Of a stretch of 8,882 nucleotides of DNA, positions 1 through 7,251 are shown piece by piece. Each line of letters begins with the position of its first letter. Position 1 is the first letter of the stretch. Position numbers and translations under genes: made by a program. The notes beneath the pieces are model-generated. The model saw only the letters and a program-made list of their open reading frames with translations, did not search any database and had not been told where the DNA came from. The DNA is from Bacteroidota bacterium (GTDB taxonomy: Bacteria; Bacteroidota; Bacteroidia; Chitinophagales; Chitinophagaceae): contig JAKAJX010000280.1 of NCBI GenBank assembly GCA_021824855.1, positions 1-8,882 on the forward strand, read 5' to 3'.

Positions 1-641
1 TTCCGATCTTTATCAGAATGCCTACCGGTGCCGGTGTTGGCGCAGGCCCATTTCATTCTCAAAGTAATGAAGCATGGTTTACACATGTTCCCGGATTAAA
101 AGTAGTTTATCCTTCAACACCTGCAGATGCTAAAGGATTATTAATTGCAGCCATCAACGATCCTAATCCTGTTCTTTTTTTTGAACATAAAGCTTTATAC
201 AGAAGCATTAGCGAACAAGTTTTAGATACTTATTACGAAACAGAAATTGGCAAAGCAATAACTGTTCAATCGGGCAATGACATTTCAATTATTACTTATG
301 GCATGGGTGTTCATTGGGCAAAAGAATATGCACAAAATAATACCGAAATAAGTATTGAAATTATTGATTTAAGAACATTACAACCATTGGATTATACTGC
401 TATACAACAAACAGTTGCCAACACAGGAAAAGTATTGATATTACATGAAGATACTTTAACCGGTGGTATTGGCGGCGAAATTAGTGCATGGATAAATGAA
501 CATTGTTTTGAACTATTAGATGCTCCGGTTATGCGATGTGCCAGTTTAGATACACCCATTCCATTTAATACAGATTTAGAGAAGAATTTTTTAGCTAAAT
601 CAAGATTAAATAATTATGTACAAAAGCTACTACATTATTGA
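1..641 (+). CDS. 2-oxoacid dehydrogenase E1 component, beta-type C-terminal part (5' truncated by window edge)
   Basis: The reading frame is open from base 3 and runs to a TGA stop, so the gene begins upstream of the window. The visible ~212 residues match the end of the pyrimidine-binding domain and the transketolase C-terminal domain of thiamine-diphosphate-dependent E1 enzymes (pyruvate or branched-chain 2-oxoacid dehydrogenase complexes). Recognisable landmarks are the RMPTGAG...GPFHSQS segment, PGLKVVYPSTPADAKGLL, the PNPVLFFEHKALYR segment, IDLRTLQPLD, HEDTLTGGIGGEI and the terminal SLDTPIPF. The cytoplasmic enzyme decarboxylates a 2-oxoacid and transfers the acyl group to the lipoyl arm of E2. 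In many Bacteroidota the alpha and beta parts are fused in one chain; the missing 5' end prevents telling whether that is so here or which oxoacid is used. The Met codon at base 18 is internal, not the start. Confidence 0.93.
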   Translation, partial: PIFIRMPTGAGVGAGPFHSQSNEAWFTHVPGLKVVYPSTPADAKGLLIAAINDPNPVLFFEHKALYRSISEQVLDTYYETEIGKAITVQSGNDISIITYGMGVHWAKEYAQNNTEISIEIIDLRTLQPLDYTAIQQTVANTGKVLILHEDTLTGGIGGEISAWINEHCFELLDAPVMRCASLDTPIPFNTDLEKNFLAKSRLNNYVQKLLHY

Positions 642-665
642 TTCAATATTTTTTTATTACTTTCG
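638..665 (+). promoter_or_regulatory. Putative Bacteroidota-type promoter for the small gene at 732
   Basis: TTG at 638-640 is followed after 17 bases by TACTTTCG at 658-665, close to the TAnnTTTG -7 consensus of Bacteroidota (one mismatch). The TTG overlaps the last bases of the E1 gene. The transcript would begin near 670 and have a leader of about 60 bases. This is a pattern match only. Confidence 0.45.
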
Positions 666-731
666 CAGAAATTCAAACGGTGCCTGCCTGTTGATAAAAG
701 ATTTATTTATTCACTAATAAACCTAAAAAAC

Positions 732-992
732 ATGGCAACTCAAGATGAAAAAATAAGAACCGCCTGCTTTCAAGCTTTTGAAACATTTCAAAAAATAGGC
801 GATCCTAAAAATGACGAAATTCAGTCTAAATTAGAATTCGTTGTAGGAAGTTATGATTATGATAAAAATCCTATTGGCTTATATGAAATAGGAAAATTAG
901 CCCTACCTAAATTAACTAAAATCAAAGAAAAAAATTCGAAATTGGTAACCAAGAAGTTATTAACCGATTTAGAAAAAGCCTTAAAAGCTTAA
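732..992 (+). CDS. Small conserved-looking hypothetical protein, 86 aa
   Basis: I do not recognise a named family. The product is a short, soluble, lysine-rich protein with no signal peptide, membrane segment or cysteine pair. It looks mostly helical, with a probable helical N-terminal third (residues 4-20), a middle containing VGSYDYDKNPIGLYEIG (about residues 38-54), and a strongly basic helical tail (about 55-86). The coding call rests on a clean start after an A-rich leader, a plausible promoter at 638-665, a strong terminator directly after the stop, and codon use like its neighbours. It is therefore probably a monocistronic unit. The lysine-rich tail could bind nucleic acid or acidic partners, but nothing in the sequence proves it. 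Confidence 0.75.
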   Translation: MATQDEKIRTACFQAFETFQKIGDPKNDEIQSKLEFVVGSYDYDKNPIGLYEIGKLALPKLTKIKEKNSKLVTKKLLTDLEKALKA

Positions 993-1002
993 TGCAATTT
1001 TT

Positions 1003-1036
1003 TTGAAGCCATGTTATTTATTTAATATGGCTTCAA
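1003..1036 (+). terminator. Rho-independent terminator after the 86-aa gene
   Basis: A perfect 10-bp inverted repeat, TTGAAGCCAT (1003-1012) with ATGGCTTCAA (1027-1036), can be extended by GTTA/TAAT (one G-U pair) to a 14-bp stem with the loop TTTATT. A T-rich run, TTATTTTC, follows. The T-tract on this side only suggests termination of plus-strand transcripts. The right arm covers the stop codon of the convergent dipeptidase gene (1033-1035), so the two genes share this structure. Confidence 0.8.
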
Positions 1037-2208
1037 TTATTTTCATTAGCTTTTAAAACTCTAATCAAGTTTTCGCCCAATATTTTTCTTACATCTTTTT
1101 TACTATAGCCCTTATCTAATAGTGCTTTAGTAATTAGCGGATAAGTAGTAACATCATTTAATTGCTGTGGAGGAGATTCTATTCCATCAAAGTCAGAACC
1201 AATACCAACGTAGTTTACTCCCACCAATTTAGCAATGTAATCAATATGCTCAATTAGTAGATTAAAAGGTGCACGCATTAACGCAACCTCATCGGCATAT
1301 TTGGCAAATAAGTAATCATCTGCAAAATATTTTTCCGGATTTATTTTTAACAAAGAATCTAATTCTGCCTGATGCTTTTTTTCAAAAACTTCTTTTCGTT
1401 TATTGTAATTACTATCTATAAATCCTGAAAAGAAATTTACTTGAATTACGCCTCCATTTTGGGCAATTGCTTTTATTTGATCATCTTTTAAATTTCTAAA
1501 AACCGGACAAATAGCATATACACTGCTATGAGAAGCGATAAGCGGTTTTGTGGTGGTATGCATAACATCCCAAAATGTTTGCTCGCCTACATGACTTACA
1601 TCTACCATCATCCCAATATCGTTCATGTGTTTTACAATTTGTTTACCAAAATCGGTTAGTCCTTTATGTTGCAAGTTTTTTCCACTTGTTTCATCCATAG
1701 CACTTGTTGCCCAATTGTTTGAATTATTCCAAGTAAGTGTTATATACCGCACACCTCTATTATAAAAACTATCTATCTTATTAATATCATCTTCAATCAT
1801 GTGGCCACCTTCTACACCAAACATTGCAGCCATTTGATGGTGCTTAATAGCCTGTAATGCTTCTTTGGTATTATATACAATTTTTATTGCTGTATTATTT
1901 CGTTTAGCTACAGCATAAACAGTATCAATCATTCTATTAGCATATTGATACGGATTTTTTTGTAGCCCATCGCACCAAACCGAGAATAATTGCCAATCAA
2001 CTCCACCTTGCTTAAACCGCACTAAATCGGAATGTGTTTTTCCTTTTAAATCTTCATCAAAACTATACCCTTTAGTAAGGCACTGCTCTAAAATATCATT
2101 GTGCGTATCTACTAAAATTGATTTATAATGAAAAGAAAGATAATCTTGTGCCAATAAGTTGGCAACACCAAAAATGAGCATTGTTAAAGTTGAAACTATT
2201 GCCTTCAT
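1033..2208 (-). CDS. Secreted membrane-dipeptidase-type peptidase (family M19)
   Basis: This 391-aa protein is a zinc dipeptidase of the renal dipeptidase family (amidohydrolase TIM barrel), expected to cleave dipeptides in the periplasm or outside the cell. The zinc-site motifs are all present: DTHND (His36, Asp38), the bridging Glu133 in FGVEGG, His206 in DVSHV, His227 in ASHSS, and Asp339 in GSDFDG. The arginine of the family's PRN-like segment is at Arg238. Residues 1-20 form a signal peptide ending in LLAQ; no lipobox cysteine is seen, so it is probably a soluble exported enzyme. The length fits the family. The ATG at 2206-2208 is the only start that keeps the signal peptide. It is convergent with the 86-aa gene and divergent from the response regulator 225 bp away. 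I could not find a convincing promoter box for it. The dipeptidase call is secure; the natural substrate is unknown. Confidence 0.93.
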   Translation of the reverse strand: MKAIVSTLTMLIFGVANLLAQDYLSFHYKSILVDTHNDILEQCLTKGYSFDEDLKGKTHSDLVRFKQGGVDWQLFSVWCDGLQKNPYQYANRMIDTVYAVAKRNNTAIKIVYNTKEALQAIKHHQMAAMFGVEGGHMIEDDINKIDSFYNRGVRYITLTWNNSNNWATSAMDETSGKNLQHKGLTDFGKQIVKHMNDIGMMVDVSHVGEQTFWDVMHTTTKPLIASHSSVYAICPVFRNLKDDQIKAIAQNGGVIQVNFFSGFIDSNYNKRKEVFEKKHQAELDSLLKINPEKYFADDYLFAKYADEVALMRAPFNLLIEHIDYIAKLVGVNYVGIGSDFDGIESPPQQLNDVTTYPLITKALLDKGYSKKDVRKILGENLIRVLKANENN

Positions 2209-2433
2209 ATATTGGTTTTTATTTTGCGGTTATAATAATCTGTACTTAAAATGAATTTATTATGGTGAAATACTTATTGCACTAACTATATAACTATTGA
2301 AAGTAGCAATTTTTATTTATGCATAAAGCTTTTGCAAAACAAAAAATACATGTTCTCTTATTTTGTTATTAATTAATTTTTTTTTTCAAAATATTCTCTA
2401 TAAAGATTTGTATCTTGAAGCAATAAGTAGCCA

Positions 2434-3078
2434 ATGAAAAAAGAGTTAATAAATATTGCAATAGTTGATGATCATCAAATTATAATTGATGGCATAGTTG
2501 CTTTATTAAATAATCACGCTACTATAAAAATCATGTTTTCTACCACATCGCCATTAGCATTAATTGATTTTTTGAAGAAGAACAATAATGGCATAGATAT
2601 AGTGATTACAGATATTTTAATGCCAAACATGAATGGATTGTTACTTGCAAAAACTATTAGACAAGAATTTCCGGCAATAAAAATTATTGCATTAAGTATG
2701 AATGGTGAAGGCTTAATTGTTAATTCGTTAATTGAAGATTCTAATATTTCGGGCTATATTTTAAAGAATACAGGTAAAACAGAACTGATAACTGCAATTG
2801 AAAAAATTTCAGCAGGTGGCATTCATTTTAGCGAGGAAGTTTTAATAGAATTAACGAAGTTTAGAAAAGTAAAAGAAGAAGAAATTAGATTAACACATAG
2901 GGAAATAGAAATAGTTAAGCTAATTGAAAAAGAATATTCGAATACAAAAATTGCAAAAACACTTTTTATTAGCGAAAGAACTGTTGAAACGCATCGAAAA
3001 AATATTTTTAGAAAAACACAAACCAATAATGTTATTGGCTTAATAAAATATGCCTATCTGCACAACCTCATTCAGTAA
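2434..3078 (+). CDS. LuxR/NarL-family two-component response regulator
   Basis: This 214-aa cytoplasmic regulator has an N-terminal receiver domain (about residues 6-120) and a C-terminal LuxR-type helix-turn-helix (about 152-214). The receiver keeps its key residues: the acidic pair Asp12/Asp13 in IVDDH, phosphoacceptor Asp60 in VITDILMPNMNG, Ser88 in IALSM and Lys111 in GYILKN. The output domain shows LTHREIEIVKLI and ISERTVETHRKNIF, the usual recognition-helix region. Receivers of this class are phosphorylated by HisKA_3 histidine kinases, and one is encoded 2.3 kb downstream on the opposite strand (5373-7181). The palindrome at 3136-3159, just past this gene, and two more copies have the TACC-N8-GGTA form expected of a dimeric NarL-family regulator. 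It is a candidate binder of those sites (inference). No copy of the palindrome lies upstream of this gene itself, so autoregulation through that site is not indicated. Confidence 0.95.
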   Translation: MKKELINIAIVDDHQIIIDGIVALLNNHATIKIMFSTTSPLALIDFLKKNNNGIDIVITDILMPNMNGLLLAKTIRQEFPAIKIIALSMNGEGLIVNSLIEDSNISGYILKNTGKTELITAIEKISAGGIHFSEEVLIELTKFRKVKEEEIRLTHREIEIVKLIEKEYSNTKIAKTLFISERTVETHRKNIFRKTQTNNVIGLIKYAYLHNLIQ

Positions 3079-3135
3079 CATTTATTATTAGCATAGTAAA
3101 AAAATTACTACAAATATTTTAGCCTATTTCTTTAT

Positions 3136-3159
3136 AAAATACCCTTATGCGGGTATTTT
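3136..3159. promoter_or_regulatory. Operator palindrome A (AAAATACC-N8-GGTATTTT)
   Basis: AAAATACC at 3136-3143 and GGTATTTT at 3152-3159 form a perfect 8-bp dyad, extended here to 13-bp arms (3132-3144 and 3151-3163) around the loop TTATGC. Two other copies with the same arm sequence and the same 8-bp spacer occur at 7209 and 8444. Its centre is 30.5 bp upstream of the putative -7 box at 3178. Taken alone it could be a terminator for the response regulator (54 bp after its stop), but the conserved arms in three promoter regions favour a protein-binding site. Confidence 0.72.
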
Positions 3160-3177
3160 ATAATTTATTACTTGTTC

Positions 3178-3186
3178 TATTTTCAC
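3178..3186 (+). promoter_or_regulatory. Putative -7 box of the TPR/lipoprotein operon
   Basis: TATTTTCAC resembles the Bacteroidota -7 box TAnnTTTG imperfectly, and the identical nonamer stands upstream of the 7283 gene at an almost identical distance from palindrome B. No good TTG lies at -33; that position is occupied by the right arm of palindrome A, as expected of an activator-dependent promoter. The start codon at 3200 would leave a leader of about 10 bases. Confidence 0.42.
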
Positions 3187-3199
3187 AAATAAAAAATGC

Positions 3200-4627
3200 A
3201 TGAAATACCTAATTAAATTGTATATCATTATTATTATCATTAACCTAACAATATTTGCTATTGCACAACCCACTAAATCACCTCTTACAAGCTCACCAAA
3301 AAAAACTACTAACAACTTAAATATTGATTTAAAAGATGCTCGTGATCTGTACAGTAGTGCACACTATAAAGAAGCATTACTCAAAATAAATTCTTACCTA
3401 ACCAACAAGCCTAAAGACACCTCTGCTATAATTTTAAAATCTTTATGCTTTTCGCAGTTAAATAAACACCAGCAATCTATTAACTTTATTAAAAACGAAT
3501 TTCCTAACAAAATTATTTCCGCAAAATATATTGCAGAAATAGGATATCAACTATTTAAACAAAGTACAGATACAATAGGAAGTATATTACTGATATATGG
3601 AAATAGTGCATTAAAAATGAACCCCAAAAATGCATTGGCCATATCAATTAACGGTTTGGCTTTTATTGATAAAAATGAATATGATACAGCATTATTTTAT
3701 GCAAAAAAATTAAAAGAATTAATTACAACAGACGACAAGCTTAGATTAAGCATTAACTATATCAGCATTTTATTTGATGCGGGAAAAAAGCAAGAAGCTA
3801 TTTCATTTGCTCAAAAATATATTACCGATTACCCTAATGAAGCAGGCATGTATCATGTACTTATTCATTGTTTGGTTTCGAACTTACAATATAATGAAGC
3901 ATTGACTGTTTTAGAAAATAAAATAAAAATAGAGCCCGAGTATATTTCAGATTTAAAATTGAAGTATGAAATACATAAAAAAATGGGCAATAAAAATGCT
4001 ATGTGCAGCGATGCGGAATTACTATACAACGCCGGCGAATCGTTTTATTTAGGCTATGGATGTCCGTGGGCTTCTAAAGTATTTTCCTTGTCGCAAGGAG
4101 ATAGCTTACGTTATCAAGTAATTACACCATCTGCAAATTATGATTTCAATATTCGCATTACATCATTCAATATAGAAAATAAAATTTCATTTTTTTGGAA
4201 CATGGGTAATAATCTATCCGGAAAATTATCCATGTTGGAAGAATCATTAACAAATGCAAAAGAACAAAAATCGTATTATACCCAAAGCGATACAAATGTG
4301 AACTTAGTAAATAGCACTAGTGCATGGGTAAGCAAGAAAATATTTAATGATTTAGTAAATACAGGCACTACATTTTATAACATTAGCGGTACTGAAAAAA
4401 AGTTTATTGCATTAACAGAAAAAGAGGAAAATGATGAACTAACGACTAATAATGAGGATTATTTTATGGGCGAAATTGTAATAAGCGGAAAATCTTATTT
4501 TGTACCTTTTATTCATGCAAGAAGTGAAGATAAAACCGAAAATATTTGGATACTAAACAATCCTTCCAACCCATTAATATTAAAGATGAAATTAGGATGG
4601 GAAATTAAATTAAACTCTGTAAACTAA
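3200..4627 (+). CDS. Secreted TPR protein with a C-terminal beta-rich domain
   Basis: A 475-aa exported protein. Residues 1-22 are a hydrophobic signal peptide ending FAIAQ, with no lipobox. After a Ser/Thr/Pro/Lys-rich linker (about 24-40), residues 43-285 form helical tetratricopeptide-like repeats, for example ARDLYSSAHYKEALLKINSYL and KKQEAISFAQKYITDYPNEA. Residues about 294-475 form a separate beta-rich domain with QGDSLRYQV, FFWNMGN, STSAWVSKKIF and NPSNPLILKMKLGWEIKL. I have the impression that this C-terminal domain recurs in Bacteroidota envelope proteins but cannot name it. TPRs mediate protein-protein contacts, so this is likely a periplasmic scaffold or binding protein; no catalytic motif is visible. 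It heads an operon with the lipoprotein 11 bp downstream and lies behind palindrome A. The ATG at 3200 preserves the signal peptide; an ATG at 3196 is out of frame. Confidence 0.85.
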   Translation: MKYLIKLYIIIIIINLTIFAIAQPTKSPLTSSPKKTTNNLNIDLKDARDLYSSAHYKEALLKINSYLTNKPKDTSAIILKSLCFSQLNKHQQSINFIKNEFPNKIISAKYIAEIGYQLFKQSTDTIGSILLIYGNSALKMNPKNALAISINGLAFIDKNEYDTALFYAKKLKELITTDDKLRLSINYISILFDAGKKQEAISFAQKYITDYPNEAGMYHVLIHCLVSNLQYNEALTVLENKIKIEPEYISDLKLKYEIHKKMGNKNAMCSDAELLYNAGESFYLGYGCPWASKVFSLSQGDSLRYQVITPSANYDFNIRITSFNIENKISFFWNMGNNLSGKLSMLEESLTNAKEQKSYYTQSDTNVNLVNSTSAWVSKKIFNDLVNTGTTFYNISGTEKKFIALTEKEENDELTTNNEDYFMGEIVISGKSYFVPFIHARSEDKTENIWILNNPSNPLILKMKLGWEIKLNSVN

Positions 4628-4638
4628 TTTAACTTATT

Positions 4639-5376
4639 ATGCAATTAAAAAACTTAATTACTTTATTCATAATTGCAGAACTATCCGTTTCATGCCATAC
4701 CCATTCAAACTCGGGTATTCACTACATTGATACAAGTAAATTTTTAATAGATACAGTGTATAAAAATGTACTAATCGGGAATAGAAAATATTCAATTTAC
4801 ATTGTTCAAAACAAACTCAATAGCCAGCAAAATCAATTATTAAATAACAATAAAAAATTATTAGCAATAAGTATTTTAGATGTGCAAACTCAAGAAGAAA
4901 AATATTTTAAGCTATTAGATACTAAAGAAATTAATACCGAATTTATTACAGAATTACACAAATTAGGAAATGCCTCTACTGATGGAAAAGGTGCAGTAAT
5001 TTTTTCAGTTATTACCTACTATGGCGGTTCAGGATCTACTAGAACAACCTATCTTATTAAAAATATTGGCAACAAATTTTTCTTACAAAAGATATTTACC
5101 GTTGAAGATGAATTAAGTTATTCGTTAGAAAATATTAAAAACAATTCTCTTCTTTTAATGGAAGGCATTTGGAATATGGAAGAGGTTGAAACGCATTTTT
5201 CCGATCACAGAATGAATGTGAAAAAATATTTTATAACTGAGGATACCGCATTATTACAAAATTCTTTTACCACATTATATAAATATCCCGTAATTGATAA
5301 TGATAGCAGTGCTTTAGTGGTTGTGAAAAAAATGAAATTAAAAGAAAATGGATTAAGGAAAAAAATAGATTACTAA
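4639..5376 (+). CDS. Hypothetical lipoprotein, second gene of the TPR operon
   Basis: A 245-aa protein of no family I recognise. The N-terminus is a short lipoprotein signal peptide with cysteine 19 in LSVSC as the lipidation site. The following residues (HTHSNSG) lack the acidic Ser-Asp/Glu-rich export signal that sends many Bacteroidota lipoproteins to the cell surface, so a periplasm-facing location is more likely. The mature part looks like alternating strands (YSIYIVQNKL, LLAISILDV, GAVIFSVITYYGGSGSTRTTYLIKNIGNKFFLQKIF), suggesting a beta-rich fold, with a basic C-terminal tail. It starts 11 bp after the TPR gene on the same strand, so co-transcription and a shared envelope role are likely. 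Its TAA stop overlaps the TAG stop of the convergent kinase gene by 4 bp, leaving no room for a terminator between them. Confidence 0.82.
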   Translation: MQLKNLITLFIIAELSVSCHTHSNSGIHYIDTSKFLIDTVYKNVLIGNRKYSIYIVQNKLNSQQNQLLNNNKKLLAISILDVQTQEEKYFKLLDTKEINTEFITELHKLGNASTDGKGAVIFSVITYYGGSGSTRTTYLIKNIGNKFFLQKIFTVEDELSYSLENIKNNSLLLMEGIWNMEEVETHFSDHRMNVKKYFITEDTALLQNSFTTLYKYPVIDNDSSALVVVKKMKLKENGLRKKIDY

Positions 5377-7181
5377 TATTTTTTTGTATACGGAACATGA
5401 ATACTAACCACTGTGCCATTATTTATTCTCGAATCCCATTCAACATTCCCACGCAAAAAAGCAATTCTTGATTGAATATTTTTTAACCCAATTCCATCGT
5501 TATTTTCTAATTCGTTAAAAGAGAATCCTTTCCCATTATCCTCAATTATAACATTAATAATTTCATCTTCCTGAACAATAGAAATATCTAATTGTGTTGC
5601 CTCGGCATGTTTAACTACATTATTCACCAATTCTTGAATTACTCTATATAAAATAGCTTTTGTGTTTCTATCTATGCTATCATCATGTAAATTAAAATAA
5701 GAATTTACTGTAAGAGAAGTATTTTCTACATTGTATAAAAAAGTTCGAACGGCGTTTGTAAATCCAGCTTCAAAGATTGCATTAGGCATCATATTGTGCG
5801 ATATTGTTCTTATTTCTTTACAACTTTCACTTACTAACTTAATTACTTTATTAAACTGCTCACGATATCTATTATCGGTAAAAAATATTTCAGTTTCAAT
5901 AGCACTTAAATTCATCATTGCCGAGCTCATCATCTGCCCAATACCATCGTGCAAATCGCTACCTATTCGCTTTCGCTCGTTTTCTTCAGCTTCCACTACT
6001 GCCAGTGCTGCTTTTTCTTGTTGTTTTATTATTATGGCTTGTATTTCATTTTTTTCTTTCAGCTTATACCGCTTATAGAGTAAAACAATTAATATTATTA
6101 TGAAAAGAACAAGTATTGAAGTACTTGAAAACAAATATTTAAGTAGCGTAATTCTATTTTCTTGTTCCAAAATTTTTTGTTCTTTTTGGGCATTTTCGTA
6201 CTGAGCATTAAGTGTTTCTATTTCTTTATTTTTTTCAACTGTATAAAGTAAATCATTGAGTTCTTTACTCTTTGAAAAATAATCTAAAGCTTTTAAATAA
6301 TTTCCTTTCTTTTTTTCAATGTTAGATAATTCGTTATAGTTATTAGATTCGAGCTCTATATATTTCAATCTTGATGCCAGTCTATTACTTTCTACAAAAT
6401 ATTTAACCGCTTTTACTAAATCGCCTTTCTTAGTCATAGCCGTACCCAAATCGGAATAAGTGATAGCAATTGAGAAGGAATCTTTTAATTGTTGCCTTAT
6501 TCTCAATGCTCTTAATAAATACTCTTCAGCACCCGAGTAATTTTTTTGAACAATATATATACCCGCAATATTGCTAAGCGAATACGAAACACTTAAAGAA
6601 TCGCCAATATGTTTTGCTAAATTTAAAGAAGCTCTGTAACGATGTAATGCTTCTTTATAATTTTCTAAATACTCGTATACTACACCAGATTCATTTAAAA
6701 TCATTGCTTCTCCCGAAGTATCCTGTAAAGATTTATAAATACTATTTGCCTTATCGTAATTTTCAATTGCTTTTATATAGTTCTTCATCTTCCTATATAA
6801 CTTAGCCAATTCGTTATATGCAGGAGCTAAATTTTTTTTATCATTATTTCTCTGAAGTATATTAATAGATTCGTAAAAATATTTTGCAGCAATATTATAA
6901 TCCCCTTTTAAGTAATAAGCAATTCCTATATGCACTTTAATTTGAGCAATACTTATGGAATCTATATTTTGCCTGGCTATGCCTATTGCTTTATTGCCAA
7001 TAATAATAGCCGAATCGAAATTATTTGTTTCATAATATTTTAAAAGTATTAGTGCACATTGCATGCGTCCGTTATAATACTTCCCATTCACAACCACTTT
7101 CTGTAAACTATCAATATTAATTTGCGAAAAACAAATTAATCGAAACAAGAAAATAATGGCAAAAAAGAAAAAAGATTTCAT
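5373..7181 (-). CDS. TPR-sensor histidine kinase (HisKA_3/HATPase class)
   Basis: A 602-aa sensor kinase, numbered from the ATG at 7181. That start is preferred to an upstream in-frame TTG at 7199 because the signal peptide (residues 1-20, MKSFFFFAII...CFSQ) begins there. A periplasmic region follows with six clear and one degenerate tetratricopeptide repeat, each about 40 residues apart (about 37-315), then a short coiled stretch and one membrane helix (about 349-369). The cytoplasmic part has the HisKA_3 dimerisation domain with phosphoacceptor His411 in RIGSDLHDGIGQ, and an ATPase domain with Glu517, Asn520 and Asn521 of QELVNNVVKHA, DNGKGF (548-553) and GIGLKNI (563-569). All catalytic motifs look intact. 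Such kinases phosphorylate LuxR/NarL-type regulators; the regulator at 2434 is the obvious local candidate. The gene is divergent from the 7283 lipoprotein, with palindrome B between them. The signal sensed by the TPRs is unknown, perhaps a periplasmic protein. Confidence 0.95.
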   Translation of the reverse strand: MKSFFFFAIIFLFRLICFSQINIDSLQKVVVNGKYYNGRMQCALILLKYYETNNFDSAIIIGNKAIGIARQNIDSISIAQIKVHIGIAYYLKGDYNIAAKYFYESINILQRNNDKKNLAPAYNELAKLYRKMKNYIKAIENYDKANSIYKSLQDTSGEAMILNESGVVYEYLENYKEALHRYRASLNLAKHIGDSLSVSYSLSNIAGIYIVQKNYSGAEEYLLRALRIRQQLKDSFSIAITYSDLGTAMTKKGDLVKAVKYFVESNRLASRLKYIELESNNYNELSNIEKKKGNYLKALDYFSKSKELNDLLYTVEKNKEIETLNAQYENAQKEQKILEQENRITLLKYLFSSTSILVLFIIILIVLLYKRYKLKEKNEIQAIIIKQQEKAALAVVEAEENERKRIGSDLHDGIGQMMSSAMMNLSAIETEIFFTDNRYREQFNKVIKLVSESCKEIRTISHNMMPNAIFEAGFTNAVRTFLYNVENTSLTVNSYFNLHDDSIDRNTKAILYRVIQELVNNVVKHAEATQLDISIVQEDEIINVIIEDNGKGFSFNELENNDGIGLKNIQSRIAFLRGNVEWDSRINNGTVVSIHVPYTKKY

Positions 7182-7208
7182 GAAATACTGTTTAATCAAT
7201 TATTAATT

Positions 7209-7232
7209 AAAATACCATTTTCATGGTATTGA
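7209..7232. promoter_or_regulatory. Operator palindrome B (AAAATACC-N8-GGTATTGA)
   Basis: AAAATACC at 7209-7216 is followed by an 8-bp spacer and GGTATTGA at 7225-7232; the core AATACCAT/ATGGTATT is a perfect 8-bp dyad with a 4-base centre. It has the same left arm and spacing as palindromes A and C. The centre is 31.5 bp upstream of the putative -7 box of the 7283 gene, and the right arm contributes a TTG (7229-7231) at the -33 position. It lies 27 bp in front of the kinase ATG on the other side, so it could also affect kinase expression, although I see no good -7 box in that direction. Confidence 0.68.
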
Positions 7233-7251
7233 ATTTAAATAATACACTTTG

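Noticed and set aside
631..655. Terminator after the E1 gene (TATTGA-T-TCAATA then a T-run)
   Set aside because: The dyad has a one-base centre, so a realistic hairpin keeps only about 4 A-T pairs, too weak to call.
2403..2417. Promoter boxes AAGATTTG or TATCTTGA for the response regulator
   Set aside because: Each is only a partial match to TAnnTTTG and no TTG lies at a suitable distance upstream; the region is a T-rich run.
2823..3026. Minus-strand open frame of 67 codons inside the response regulator
   Set aside because: It lies wholly within the well-supported HTH-coding region and has no promoter or family resemblance.
3132..3163. Palindrome A as a rho-independent terminator of the response regulator gene
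   Set aside because: The 13-bp stem with a 6-base loop could form a hairpin, but no clean T-run follows, and the same arms and 8-bp spacing recur upstream of two other genes, including divergent promoters where a terminator makes no sense. A secondary terminator role is not excluded.
5731..6103. Plus-strand open frames of 115 and 61 codons opposite the kinase domain
   Set aside because: They are antisense shadows of the conserved HisKA_3 coding region, with low-complexity Ser/Phe/Leu-rich products.
6614..6805. Plus-strand 63-codon open frame opposite the TPR region
   Set aside because: It is an antisense shadow of the TPR-coding sequence; the Leu/Tyr/Ser-rich product has no recognisable features.
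6300..7070. Periodic similarity in the kinase gene as a DNA repeat array
   Set aside because: The periodicity of about 120 bp reflects the 40-residue TPR units in the protein; the DNA copies are too diverged to be a nucleotide repeat.
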